In this document: one piece after another, positions 47,101-56,339 of the stretch
Layout: each line of letters begins with the position of its first letter
Numbering within the stretch: position 1 is the first letter of the stretch
NCBI GenBank assembly: GCA_016648135.1
Contig: JADDOH010004018.1
Coordinates: 1-64,000, forward strand
Direction: 5' to 3'
Source of the DNA: Agrypnia vestita
Taxonomy: Eukaryota; Arthropoda; Insecta; Trichoptera; Phryganeidae
DNA: 64,000 bases
Made by a program: the position numbers and the translations under genes
The notes under the pieces: generated by a model
Databases searched by the model: none
What the model was told of the DNA's origin: nothing
What the model saw: the letters and a program-made list of their open reading frames with translations, nothing else

Positions 47101-50100
47101 ATACGCTGTTTGTTTCATATGGAATTCTTTACTTTGATTTTTTAGGAAAACAAAGAAAAATATTTTGAAGTGCCACATCATACACATAATATCGTTTATT
47201 ACGAAAATAATTATTTTTCATTTCAGTCAAACCATGACGACATGATTATATTCAGTGGCTGCGGGTGTCACGGAGGACCTCTGCGGAATAGTACATAACT
47301 CCGCCATTTTGTAAATTTTAAAAATAATTTTTCGATGAAAAATATTAAAAGATATTTGCAAACAATAATAACTAAACTGCAATTATCTACAAATTATTTT
47401 TACGGGACCTGTGGGTATGACTGGTAATTCATATCGAGGGTTTCAGATTGGATTTCCGGTTAGACCACAATACATCTATGCGATTTTCTCAGGCTCGGAT
47501 GTTTTAGTTATTTGATTCGCTACAGTAATTGAGCTTCATTGCCAATCGCAATGTTAACATTTTATAAAAAATTTCGTCCAGCGTACATTTCGTTCACTAA
47601 CTAAAATTTTGGAGAATATATTTTAGAAATAAACAGAGAGAGTGAGAGCAATCCAAGATCCAGGCTGCCAATATGAGCTTTCTAAGGGGGGTAGCGGGAA
47701 TCACACTGATAGACAGAATGAGAACACATAAGGCACACATTGAGCATGGAGCTGATACTGATACTCCTTAATTAATTAATTAATACCAATAAGAATCCTC
47801 TTGGCAACCTCGGAAGGAAGACCTTGTCGGGTCTTTGGGTTCCCGTCCTTACTAGAACAAGGGGATGAAGATGATCATGACGAACTAAAATTTCACCTCC
47901 AACGAAGAATAACTTCAAAAATTTGGGTGCGTGTTCTTATGTACGCGCGTTAACAGTTATACTGCTTTGGCATATATAAAAACAACGTGCTTTGTTTTAT
48001 ACCTTTCGTTCGACCAAAGCTGGATAGAATGAAAATGCGCATTCAATCCAGCTATGTTCCAACATAAACGAGAATTGACATCAATGACAGTTCTCCATCA
48101 ACGGATAAAAAAATTAAAATACACGTTAAAACCTGTACTCACGTAGCGAAATGCATTTTGCGTGTATAAAAAAGAGAAAATAAAATACTGAGCATGCAAA
48201 AATAGGGCTCGGAGTATATGCAATTTTTATAACATAATTTTAACCAATAGAAATTATTATAAGTGATTTCATCACATAAAAGAATTGCTATTAGTTAAAT
48301 CGCAACATGCGGAATATTCATTTCTTTATGAACTGCATTTAATGTATAAGTGTTATTTAATTTTATTAACTATGGTTTCCTCCTTCCAACCCTTGCACCT
48401 AGGAGACAGTGAGTCGGTTTTGTGTGGACGTGCCCCTGCGCCATTCAATTAAACTGAATCTGGTGGCGAAAGTGTAGGGCTGATATGGAAGTTATCACTC
48501 ATAAAACGGCGCTGGGTATGTGGTGGGTCCCTCTTCACTCGGTTAAAACCGACATCTTAGCTTTTGATTGGTGAGTCGTGACTTCATGGTGTGAAAAATT
48601 CCGTGCCACGATGCGCGTGCATTTCGTTGCATTTCTAAAATTTCACTTTAAACACGCCTAAAGAAGTTTCAGTTTAAAAATTAAATTTAAATTTCGAAAC
48701 CAAATAAATTGGTAAATTTATTTGGTTTCAAAACCAAATAAAGACGAAACCAAATAAATTGTCTAATATAGATCCCAGTGCACCATATTTCAGTGTTATT
48801 TTGATAACAAACATCAACAGTGTTTCACTTTTAATATTTCAGTGTTATTTTTTAAAAAGCAATATATCCTGTTTCGTTTTAAATCTAATTCATGAACAAT
48901 TCTAAAATGCTAACTACTCTAAAAAATCAAATGTGTAACGGTAAATATATAAAATGTTTCCAAACTTTTAGCACAGTCTTGCAAACAGTTGTTTTGTTGA
49001 AAACTAACTGGTTGTTAAGTTTACCCCCCTCTAGAAGCAGCACGGATTTGACGTCAGTTGTAAAGTATATAAATGGAGCGCGGTATATCGGCAAGTTTCA
49101 ATGTGTGATTTATGATACGCTAAATTTAGGAATGAAAAAATCAATTTTTCGAAGCTGTCAGAAACACGTCTACGTAGTATTCCCGCGGGTGTAAATTTTT
49201 TGAGTGAGATCAACAATGAATAAAAAATTCGCGGGCGATAGAAAGATTGAATTATTAATCTTCACAAACGTGTGGGTTATAAGAAATATCGAGATATTTA
49301 TATGTGTATATCGATTTGAAAATTTAGAATGATATGTGTCACTAAATGTAAATGTAAAATATAAGAAATAAATATTTTCCCTTTCTCTTTAGTGTTGTGA
49401 ATGTAAACATTCATCGTAATTTTGTCATGACGAGTGTTTAAAAATTGGTTGCAAATAAATTTTAATTACAATACGCGAAAAGTGTGAAATATTTGAATTA
49501 ATAATAAAAATAATGAAATAATAACAAAAACATTAACCACAGTCTTTAAAAAAATTGTTGGAGGAAGAATAGTTTCAGTCCTTAAATATTAGGGTGGCTT
49601 GAAAGCGAATGATATATTCTTTCTGTTTGTCAATACAACTTTGTTTTATTACAATTTAGTTAATTTGTCTAATATTTTTATACTGTTTCTTTAATACTAT
49701 TTATATTCCATCACCATTCTAAATGTGGAGACCTGTAATTGGCCATCTATATTGTATCAATGTTTTCTATGCTTTTTTCTTTTGTGCTGTTGGTCTTCCA
49801 TGAACATTAAATAAACAAATAAAAAAAAATCACTTTATTGATTGCCGCCTGAAATAGCTCTACATAGACTGGTCAAACCAGTTATGATGACTCATATAAA
49901 ATATACCATAATCATCATATATATATATATATATATATATGTTAAATCTAAGGCTTTCACGGGTACAATATATGTTTGTTCTAACTACTTTGGGGGTAAC
50001 CCGCGTCAAATTCTGGTCGTCAGGACCAGTCGTCTGCCGACGTTTCGAGATCTCACTGTTCGAAACGTCGGCAGACGACTGGTCCTGACGACCAGAATTT

Positions 50101-53100
50101 GACGCGGGTTACCCCCAAAGTAGTTAGAACTAACATATATATATAACAGATATTTTTAATACTAAATATGAAGAGTATCGTCATATGATGAGGTAGATAC
50201 TAGAAACTCGTCCCCATCCCTGACCACGTATATTATATACATTACGAACCCTTTTATGTTTATGATAAAGTTAAATTTGAAAAAATCGGTTAAAAGAAAC
50301 TGTAAAATTGTTTTATCTGTCATTCATATCAAATTTACCTATCTATAATTATGTCTTATCTGTATCATCCTTTAATTGTGGGATATATTACTATATTTTT
50401 TTGTATTTTGTCGTACTAAGTAATTACGTCTCCTTGTTGGATGACCGAATAAAATAACATAAAATAAATACCATTATTATCAAGGGCGCAACAGAAGTTT
50501 TCCCATGTCTTTATTATTTTATTTTTATCAAGCAGTGAATAATTCAGATTAAATTCAAGTCGCGTTTCCATGCAATTGGACGCTGTTTCTCGGATTAATT
50601 GATCGGAACATGTATTTTCGGACAAACTTTACGATTTCAATTTGGTCGCTGACACAAGGGCGAGCGATAAATCTCCGATGATAGAGCTTTAATGGATTTC
50701 ACATCTGAAGGGTGGCATTTTTCGCGTTCTTGAATATTGAATGATGGCTGGCGGTGATTCGCTGGAATTTGTGCACTTTTACGGCAAATTTGAAAACTGT
50801 CAACTCACACGAGTTATTACATTTTTAAAAATAAACTTTCCATCTCTGTCGAGCATTCCATATATTTAATCCCGCCGATTGTTAATACTCTTTCTTCTTC
50901 ACAACCCTTAAGCTGTTGATTGGCAATAGCCAACTAACAGGTTGTAGCCATATATTTCGGACACAGCCCGCTGAGGTGACTAGAAAGTTAGGAGGCCAAA
51001 AAAGAAGAAACAGATATCCAACTCGGCTCGACTGCAGACAAAAGTGAGGGAAAATTGTAAGGCACCTAGAGAATTGCTCCTAAGACAACCGCACACAGAT
51101 AACACGCTGAAATTATTTATTTTATTTTTTTATTCTTATAGTAGGTCATATAATAATTTTTATATTTCAGCGTAAGATATAAAGTATATTAAATTTCAAC
51201 TAAACTAAACTACAAAATTAAAAATAATGTATAAAATCAGTTTTTTTTAACCTAATCTAATAATGGAAAATATGTGAAATATCCATGACAAAGTTTATTT
51301 TCAACAACATATTAAAGAAAAAACACGAATTTCATGGAAGTTATTTTTTCCTTGCCAATATTCAATTGTGCTAAAATGATTTATTCGAATATTAAAGAAA
51401 TGAAATTATAGATCTTTTTATGTCCGTTATATTTACAAAGCGTCACATTTAGTTATTGTTTACTTATCAGCTTTTTAAAATATTGTAGCGTGAAATACAT
51501 GAGGGAATAATTATCCTAATTTATTTTTGTATCGCTTTTTATTGTCGGCGCGCAGTGGTCCTGCGCGCTGATCTCGCGCGCATTGTCGGCTCGCCAAATC
51601 GTGAAGAAAGTGAAGGATTGTGACTCTCGAACCACAACCCGGGGGTCGCAACCCGTTGCCTAAGAGATTATAACTTTTCGGATTTCGCCAACTACATAAT
51701 TGATAATAACCTTCGGCAGTCGAATTCGATGAAGTTATTATTTTTAGGCAACGGCGATATTCTTTGATTATATTATGTTATTATGTTAATTCTTAATTAT
51801 TAATTATATATAATGATGAAAGAGACTCACGAAACTAAAGTAGTGATAAATATCTCAAACTAGCCGTAAATACGTGAAAAATTGCGGGTTTACGGTAGTA
51901 ATTCGAAAATATTCTGTGAAAATTTATTGGATATAATAATTGTAGGATTTTGAAGCTGATAATTCATGAATAGAAAACCACTTGTTTTTAAATTGACTTT
52001 ATTTGCTTAAATTTAAAACTTATTTCAGATCAACGAATTTAATTTATTCTTGGCTTAACCCAACTGAGTATTTCTAGGGTATGCTTGGCTACAATAGTTT
52101 AGAGACTAGAAGGAATGTGTATTTGATAATGCATTTTTATCGATTGTTGCGCGGTATGATCGATAATCCCGAAATTATACGGAGCATTGGTTTGTAAATT
52201 TCTGATAATTACTTTAAACAGCGTTATCATAGATTGTTTCAAATTCCAATATACAGGACCAACCTACCAATGGTTATGCCCGTTGGAAGAGCTACCTTTA
52301 TGCTGAACAATATCACTTTGGACATTGATCTTTTCAATATCTCTGACAGAGTTTTCCGAAGCAGGACTCTCCTACATCTTTAATATGAAAGACTATATAT
52401 ATATATGTAATATATGTTGTTTATATATTTCTTACTTATTCATAACATTTATGAATTAAATTTGTGTTTGTAATGTAAATGTTACATAAAAAAATAAATA
52501 AATTAAAACAGATATTGAAAATTGAAAATTCATAGAATTTTTTTTTTTTTTATTTTTATTTTTTAAATTTTTTTTTTAAATAGAGATGTGAACACGGAAT
52601 ACGTGTCACATCAATATTCTTACTATTTTCAAACTAAGCTAAGCGCTTGTACTATGAAAATAGGACTAACTTGCTAGTCTGGAGTGAGGATCGAACCCGC
52701 AACCTTTGGATCACGAGGCCAGTGTCCTAACCACAAGACCAACAAGCTACTCAACTTTAAGTATATTTACAGCAGCAAATCTTTAATGACGATATTTTTG
52801 GTGAATGTCCCTTGCTAATCATCAGTGTTGTGATTGTAATTACAGTGAGTTATGGATAGACGAATGGACGGATGTTCGTTGCTGATTCATCATCAGTATT
52901 GTTGTTGTAATTTCATGGACGAACGAAAGATGTAAATTCAAAATTAGGAGAGTGGATATTATATTTTTAGTTATAAAAATGATATAAGTAGAATGCCCTT
53001 TGAACACACAAAAAAGACTTTCATACCTACTTTCCCATATAAAAAATAGATGTCTCTATGAGACATCCTATAAGTCTCCCTGAGCAGAAAATCCAGTACT

Positions 53101-53559
53101 GTGTTCTTGAAAATTTTAAGCAAACTCAACACATTCTGAAAAAATTATATTTAAAATTAAAATGTTGTTACTCCGCTGTTTTGATGGTGGTGTGGACGGA
53201 TAAATAAGAAGTGCCTTCGAGGCACAAAAAAAATTGGCTAGCACATAAATTAGCCCAGAACATAAAACAAATAGTATCTACCGGGTACCTACGTAGGCAG
53301 TGAACATATTAGCCGTTGAAATTCCGACGCTTCCGTAATTAAAAGTACTTTTTCTAGCCGTGGAAACAAAAGGCCGAATTAATCTTTGCTCGGGCAATGT
53401 ATGCAAATTAATTAAACATAAAACTGTCGCGATTAAAGCAAACGTAGCCGCCAGGGACACGACAACGTGGCCTGCCGAAAGTTGTTTTCGTAACGAATGA
53501 ATTCGGGGCTCCTTTAAACCTAGCCGGTAGGTCTCCCTCGTGTCCGTGTCCCTGACCCC
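32137..53559 (-). CDS. Two exons of an unrecognised single-pass membrane protein gene (partial)
   Basis: Exon A is 53289-53559 (acceptor TTCCTTTAG, donor AG|GTACCC) and exon B is 32137-32353 (acceptor GGTTTTAG, donor TG|GTAAGA). A ends in phase 1 and B needs exactly one base, so they join in frame across about 20.9 kb: MFTAYV-ADLPTDVATP. Together they encode 162 codons without a stop. Exon A has a basic stretch (EPRIHSLRKQL), a 21-23-residue hydrophobic segment (VVVSLAATFALIATVLCLINL, its residues 32-52), then LPEQRLIRPF. Exon B is polar and serine/proline-rich (RKSHSPTQTPSPYLPKT) and ends NHYLTNTTLSMVW with an NTT glycosylation-type sequon. This layout could be a type II Golgi enzyme stem or a cell-surface protein; I do not recognise it. 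Upstream exons would lie right of 53559, downstream ones below 32137. Both exons are clearly richer in GC than their surroundings. The exon B borders are the better supported; the pairing is inferred from phase and composition. Confidence 0.5.
32925..33000 (-). pseudogene. tRNA-like sequence
   Basis: The minus strand reads TTGGTGAATGGTTAAGAGA (A box) and GGAGGTTCGATCTTATTCCC (B box with a decayed acceptor side). It resembles a tRNA pseudogene or SINE head; no body family is recognised. Confidence 0.45.
33505..34640 (+). repeat. Duplicated segment, copies at 33505-33720 and 34425-34640
   Basis: The shared order of words GAATCAGAATC/AACAGAATCTCTCAT, GACAGGTGA, GGTTGTAACGGGAATATTG, GAGTTA.TGAA and TTCAAATTTCTT appears twice about 920 bp apart. 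The second copy runs into a mariner remnant. Between them lies the possible small plus-strand exon at 34011-34056. Confidence 0.55.
34640..35165 (+). pseudogene. Degraded mariner transposase
   Basis: Broken frames read SESRLGRPTTNRNN (helix-turn-helix/linker side) and, after a deletion, HHDNAPAHSLHLIRAFLAKYSIT, FSPDVAP, LFPKL and LNGTRFE. These are the second catalytic region of a mariner transposase (HDNA.PH, YSPDLAP.D.FLFP). Stops and frameshifts are present, so the copy is dead. Confidence 0.7.
35166..36084. other. Intergenic, nothing recognised
   Basis: AT-rich sequence with no supported gene or repeat. Confidence 0.5.
36085..36210. repeat. Foldback family G, single arm
   Basis: TTGATTGAGCAACATTATAGAT, ATTTGTATATATCTACTTTT and CACCAACTTGTTTCAGAAATTACCATT recur, inverted and with both arms, at 45801-45975. 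Confidence 0.75.
36211..36758. other. Intergenic, nothing recognised
   Basis: AT-rich, no supported feature. Confidence 0.5.
36759..36975 (+). mobile_element. Helitron-like 5' terminal fragment
   Basis: CTATACTAATATATAAAGAGG, then CTCCGAAACTACTCATCCGATTT, AAATTCTTTCACCA and GACATAGGCTATA. This chain of words is characteristic of a widespread insect repeat usually classed as Helitron. No Rep/helicase ORF is present, so it is a non-autonomous piece. Confidence 0.55.
37604..38213 (-). mobile_element. Solo LTR, family TGTAAC...GTGACA, minus
   Basis: Reads (plus) AGTCACGGGTCGTGACTG...CAATCTCGTTGTA, flanked by GTAT on both sides (37600-37603, 38214-38217), a 4-bp gypsy-type duplication. It shares GTTAAACGTCA, ATTCCAGAATGTTCCATAG and the terminal CTCGTT with 56769-57295. 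There are no internal retrotransposon genes. Confidence 0.8.
38218..40674. other. Intergenic, nothing firm
   Basis: AT-rich. A minus ORF at 40266-40541 has a decent acceptor (GCGTCTCAG) but no donor or homology. No repeat family is recognised. Confidence 0.45.
40679..41257 (+). mobile_element. Solo LTR, family TGTAAC...GTGACA, plus
   Basis: TGTAACGAGATG...AAGTGACA is flanked by ATAT on both sides (40675-40678, 41258-41261). A TATAAATA box lies at about 40886, AATAAA at about 40979 and again near 41133. This is the best-preserved member of the family; the others are at 5650, 37604 and 56769. Confidence 0.85.
41262..43235. other. Intergenic, nothing firm
   Basis: AT-rich. A weak B-box-like GGTCGAGGATTCGC occurs at about 41690. 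No supported gene. Confidence 0.45.
43240..43340 (-). pseudogene. CR1/L2-like LINE C-terminal fragment
   Basis: The minus frame reads HNSEFFSSSLKVQSTRLWNQLRTDITSQTKAIF, the F-x-x-S-x-x-R-LWN-x-L-x-x-I end found downstream of the RT in CR1/Jockey-like LINEs. It is a short fragment. Confidence 0.5.
43455..43620. repeat. Imperfect pyrimidine-rich minisatellite
   Basis: Repeats of TCTGATATTCTTATYTGTTCTG-like words about 22-26 bp long, seven or so diverged units. Confidence 0.6.
43887..44598. repeat. 68-bp minisatellite with 204-bp higher-order period
   Basis: Ten units start at 43920, 43988, 44056, 44123, 44191, 44259, 44327, 44395, 44463 and 44531 (67-68 bp apart), with a half unit (33 bp) at 43887. 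The unit core is TAACCGGACACATAAGCAC, AGAAGAACAATAATTCATCG, TGACGTACTTTTCTATC. Variants recur every third unit: units 4 and 7 start TAACTGAAC; units 2, 5 and 8 have AACAYTARAAAAAC. The array therefore has a trimer of 204 bp. Confidence 0.93.
44600..45134. other. Intergenic, nothing recognised
   Basis: Moderately GC-containing unique sequence at 44780-45000 with no ORF or splice pair. Candidate conserved non-coding sequence only. Confidence 0.4.
45135..45797. mobile_element. Foldback family F, copy interrupted by a LINE tail
   Basis: The left arm (GAGATATGCGACATCAAA, GTAAAACGTTGGAATATCA) and right arm (GATAGTCCAACGTTTCAC, GATGTCGCATATCTC, AGGTTATTAATGTTTTCTAAATAACCCTGTATA) surround an AT-rich centre. 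The outer part of the left arm is missing. The right arm carries the insertion listed next. Confidence 0.8.
45443..45665 (-). mobile_element. LINE 3' end inserted in the foldback element
   Basis: On the minus strand a piece ending ...TGTGTTGGGATTGCACGAACC, ATTCTGGAATAAAG and a (TTTA)n tail (about 45448-45470). TGAATAAA borders both sides, a plausible target duplication. Compared with the 53.7-kb copy, this is the only large interruption. Confidence 0.6.
45801..45975. repeat. Foldback family G with 48-bp arms and 6-bp loop
   Basis: The left arm 45801-45848 and right arm 45855-45902 pair around GGGAGG (ATTTCCACCAACATG, TTCAGAAATTACCATT). The right side continues with ATATACAAATAAAATAATCA... 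shared with 36085-36210. Confidence 0.85.
46035..46120 (-). pseudogene. LINE C-terminal fragment
   Basis: The minus frame EENREEHWEAFVQQWLDN* matches the common insect LINE end EAYVQQWTD-x-A. The plus-strand version reads CCATTGCTGGACGAAGGCC, a familiar repeat word. Confidence 0.55.
46130..47400. other. Intergenic, nothing recognised
   Basis: AT-rich, including an (ATTATA)n-like stretch at 46530-46580. No gene supported. Confidence 0.5.
47402..47555 (+). mobile_element. tRNA-derived SINE, family 2, diverged copy
   Basis: CTGTGGGTATGACTGG, GATTGGATTTCCGGTTAGACCAC, CATCTATGCGATTTTCTCAGGCTCGG and CGCTACAGTAATTGAGC parallel the copy at 23.5 kb. Confidence 0.6.
47640..47890 (+). pseudogene. LINE reverse-transcriptase C-terminal remnant
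   Basis: From 47673 the frame reads MSFLRGVAGITLIDRMRTHKAHIEHG, the LRR-x-x-G-x-T-x-x-DR-x-RN-x-x-I motif after the RT in RTE-like elements. A later shifted frame reads NPLGNLGRKT. Frames are broken. Confidence 0.6.
47900..49689. other. Intergenic, nothing firm
   Basis: 48390-48640 is less AT-rich and unique, otherwise AT-rich. A 100-codon plus ORF at 48892-49194 has no family features and is not called. Confidence 0.45.
49690..49835 (+). mobile_element. LINE 3' tail
   Basis: The stretch GTTGGTCTTCCATGAAC, ATTAAATAAACAAATAAAAAAAA resembles the 3' end of CR1/Jockey-like elements. It lies 50 bp upstream of (TA)n and the palindrome. Confidence 0.35.
49978..50130. repeat. Perfect palindrome with 71-bp arms and 11-bp loop
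   Basis: The left arm 49978-50048 and right arm 50060-50130 are exact reverse complements around GATCTCACTGT. Each arm reads outward from TCGAAACGTCGGCAGACG to the end word AGTAGTTAGAAC. Pairing continues with one mismatch into flanking ATATAT. The stem is GC-rich compared with the region. Confidence 0.95.
50131..50559. other. Intergenic, nothing recognised
   Basis: AT-rich, no supported feature. Confidence 0.5.
50560..50835. promoter_or_regulatory. Candidate conserved regulatory block 1
   Basis: Unique, evenly composed sequence with GGATTAATTGATCGG (paired homeodomain-type TAAT/ATTA cores), GCGAGCGATAAATC and CTGGCGGTGATTCGCTGG. It lies inside the proposed long intron of the minus gene. 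It has no convincing splice borders. A call of conserved enhancer is inference. Confidence 0.35.
51540..51765. promoter_or_regulatory. Candidate conserved regulatory block 2
   Basis: A sudden GC-rich block (GCGCGCAGTGGTCCTGCGCGC is an inverted repeat) followed by CGAACCACAACCCGGGGGTCGC and TAACTTTTCGGATTTCG. It has no long ORF on either strand and is not repeated in the window. It lies in the long intron. Confidence 0.35.
51766..52224. other. Intronic/intergenic, nothing recognised
   Basis: AT-rich, no supported feature. Confidence 0.5.
52225..52510 (+). pseudogene. LINE C-terminus and 3' end
   Basis: The frame reads MVMPVGRATFMLNNITLDIDLFNISDRVFRS, resembling the N-R-x-x-x-LFN-x-x-x-x-DIDLF-x-x-S-x-x-FR tail of CR1/Jockey-like ORF2 products. 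It is followed by AT-rich sequence and an AAAAAATAAATAAATTAAAA end. Confidence 0.5.
52550..52755 (-). mobile_element. tRNA-derived SINE, family 1, minus copy
   Basis: The reverse complement of the 21.06-kb SINE. A poly-T run (52540-52580) is the tail, and the head has GGGTTCGATCCTCACTCC and CTTGTGGTTAGGACAC. The body word GATGTGACACGTATTCCG is conserved. Confidence 0.85.
52970..53165 (-). repeat. Foldback family A, fragment
   Basis: AAAAAGACTTTCATACCTACTTTCCCATAT and GATGTCTCTATGAGAC match the ends of the 28.3-kb copy, and the CAAGAACACAGTACTGGATTTT word is present on the minus strand. Confidence 0.55.
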
Positions 53560-53664
53560 CTAAAGGAACCATTTAGAATACACAAGTATTTTAGTACTCA
53601 GAGAAGCAATTCTTGAATATTTAAAATGCAAGTGAAATAATTTATTTATTTTTTTATATACCTG

Positions 53665-54185
53665 CAGGGTTATTTGGAAAACATTAATAACCTCGCAGGA
53701 CTGAATAGCTGCCATGATTATGAGTCAAAAATGTTTAAGCTATCATGACCTAATATCAACAGTTAGGGAGAAATGCAACATCAAAGTTTGAATTTTTTTC
53801 AATATTTCTGACTTATTCTTTGTAAAACCTTGGACTATTATTACAGTAACCTATATCGATTACGAAAAATTCATTCAATTCAAATATATGTTAAATAAAA
53901 TGATAAAAACCCTGAAAGTTTTCCAATTGGAATTTGAAGCTTTTTATTTTTTTATTTGACTTGTATTAAAAGGAATGAATTTTTCATATTCGATATAAGT
54001 TACTGTAATGATAGTCCAACGTTTTACAAAAAATAAGTCAGAAATATTAAAAAAATAATGCAAATTTTGATGTCGCATATATCCATATATATTGATATTA
54101 GATAATAATAGCTTGAACATTTTCGAATCATAATCAAGGCAGGAATATAGTCCTGTGAGGTTATTAATGTTTTCCAAATAACCCT
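53665..54185. mobile_element. Foldback family F, most complete copy
   Basis: About 520 bp. CAGGGTTATTTGGAAAACATTAATAACCTCGCAGGACT mirrors AGTCCTGTGAGGTTATTAATGTTTTCCAAATAACCCT, and arms of more than 200 bp meet in an AT-rich centre with CCAATTGG. Flanks are TATA-like on both sides. It is non-coding. It lies 106 bp upstream (5') of exon A of the minus gene. Confidence 0.88.
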
Positions 54186-54189
54186 TTAT

Positions 54190-55359
54190 ATTTATGAAGA
54201 ATATTTTTATTATGGTTATATTATTTCTGAAGAGAGTACATAACAATTTTCGAAATCATGCCTAAGCTTATAAGTGAAAATGGTCCGATCATTTATGTTC
54301 TCGATGTTATTTTATGGAATGGAAGTTCAAATTCTAACCGAAGAAATAGGACAAATTGAAGATGTGGATCTATTGAAAAATGCCCATGTAAAAGAAACTG
54401 TATGGATAGTATTACAAAGGAATATGTTATAGTTTAAATAAATAAAGAAAAATAAATTTTAAAAACAAAAAAATCCAAAGAAATATCTCTGACGTGTAAT
54501 GAGAAGTATTAGATATCATGTCCGTAATACAGGGAGAGATTGTTGACAATCAGGGCTCTGGAAAAACAGAGCGTCATGGCTGAAGAACCTTAAAATGGCA
54601 GTATATTTTCCAGGCCATCATGAAAGCCAACATCTGCTATATAAGCTGAAGTGTATTTAACATAGTAGGTATTAAAAAAACACAAACGTATATTTAAATC
54701 GTATTTTTAGGGAACCTATGCCTTATTTTCTCGGTTGTTCACCGAGTATCCGTAGAACGAATTCGTAACATCTTTAAACACGGACATTCGCAACATTTTA
54801 AAACATTTTTTGTGTGCTTATGTGTATGGGATTATTTACATTATATCAACTGTGTTTGTAAGAGTCATTAAATTTTTTTATTTAGGAATTTTATTTATTA
54901 TTGACTGGTACATAATTGATAACATAATGGAATTTACGTTGCTGACATTATGTAAAGCAGAAAACAGTTCTATTTAAAAAAATTGAAATTACGAATACAA
55001 CTGAATTAAAAACTATGCTAAAAGTATTTATTGCATGTATTAAAAATGATTTGTATACGATGGCACCATGGTTAGGAAAAATAAATGTTTGTATTTGTAA
55101 TTATGTGTTGCCTTCCTAATATGCTCTTAATTTTTATAATAACTGCACGTGTGATTTTATGTCTACTTGTTATTAAATTAATAGAGGTGTATGTAATAAA
55201 ATAAAATAGAAATAATATTTCTCACTAAAAAGGACAAAAAAAAACAGTGGTAGTTGAATTAAGAAGCGAAGGACTCAGGAGACCAAGGTTAGAGAACTGA
55301 AAAACCATGTACTTTTACTTAATAAATATTAACAGACAAATCATTTTAAATTTGGTATT
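54190..55359. other. Non-coding, nothing recognised
   Basis: AT-rich with no supported feature. Confidence 0.5.
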
Positions 55360-55565
55360 TTTCTCCGAGACACGGGATTCAGGAATAGCCCCGAGGTTGC
55401 TACTCCCTAATGAGACGTGGTTGACATTAAACTTCTGGCCATTGCTTCCGCCGTTTAATTTCGTCATTAATTTTATTCATTCAGTAGTACAGCGGCCCAG
55501 ATAACCGAGACATTTTACATCAAGGGCCGGTTATTAAATGCCCCACAAAAGGGAAACTTGAATTG
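55360..55565. promoter_or_regulatory. Candidate conserved regulatory block 3
   Basis: Unique sequence of balanced composition with TTTAATTTCGTCATTAATTTT (several homeodomain cores), CCTAATGAGACGTGG and GGGCCGGTTATTAAATGCCC. All three minus frames have stops and the plus ORF has no splice borders, so I favour non-coding. Confidence 0.35.
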
Positions 55566-56141
55566 ATTTTCAAAAGCCCTGAAGTATTATTTATGTGCAT
55601 TATAAATGTCAAAGTAAAAAATGATGATGTGTTTTTAGTAAAAAATAAGGAAACACGTGTTTTCACAATTTTTCTAAGGTTCTAGGTTATTATTCTAACG
55701 TCGTGACCGCTAAAATTTGACGTGTGTCTGAGATTAATGTTTCTACTGAATATATTTTTCTACGAAATTTCCCTTTCATATTTTAATTTATCTACTTTGT
55801 TGTAAATCGTAAATTTTGTCACGCACGTGGTTTGCGCATGCGTGTAAGGTGCTTAAATTTGCAAAGTCTAAAATATAAAAACGTACTAAAGCATGCCCGA
55901 TTACGTTTATTCCGCAAGCACTCTCGTAAATTTGCCACCAAGTTGCCTTAGAATTTTTTTTATGTACTCTCACTTTTACCGTATGTTTCATATAATTTTT
56001 ATAAAAGTATCTGGATCCATACCAAGCGCCTCCAGAACTTTTTTGAAATCAAAAAGATCCCGGAGGCGCCGTGTATTGACCCCGGTACCCCCCCACACAC
56101 TCTTTTAATATAATTCTTCTTCTTCTTCTTCTTCTTCTTCA

Positions 56142-56303
56142 TCAGCCTTCGTCTTTCCACGGCTGGATATAGGCCTCTTCCTTATTTTTCCATTCTTCCC
56201 TGTTGTTGGCTAATTGTAGCCATTTCTTTCCCCCCACAGCGACAATATCATCGGCCCATCTCTTTTGAGGTCTTCCGATGCCTCTTTTATTTTCCCAAGG
56301 TCT
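56142..56303 (-). pseudogene. LINE reverse-transcriptase C-terminus with (GAA)n tail
   Basis: The minus frame GRPQKRWADDIVAVGGKKWLQ, NREEWKNKEEAYIQPWKDEG* is the intact C-terminal end of an insect LINE RT (GRP-x-x-RW-x-DDI, NW, R-x-x-W, EAY). The stop is followed by (GAA)n, seen as (CTT)n at 56115-56140. It is a young-looking 5' truncation. Confidence 0.8.
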
Positions 56304-56339
56304 ACATTTCAGAACTGAATATTTCAGAACTCTAATATA

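Noticed and set aside
49916..49942. (TA)n run next to the palindrome
   Set aside because: An ordinary dinucleotide microsatellite, common in AT-rich insect DNA.
50416..50625. Minus ORF reading ENTCSDQLIRETASNC...
   Set aside because: The upstream sequence lacks a polypyrimidine acceptor and the frame opens at a stop. I kept the area only as a candidate regulatory block.
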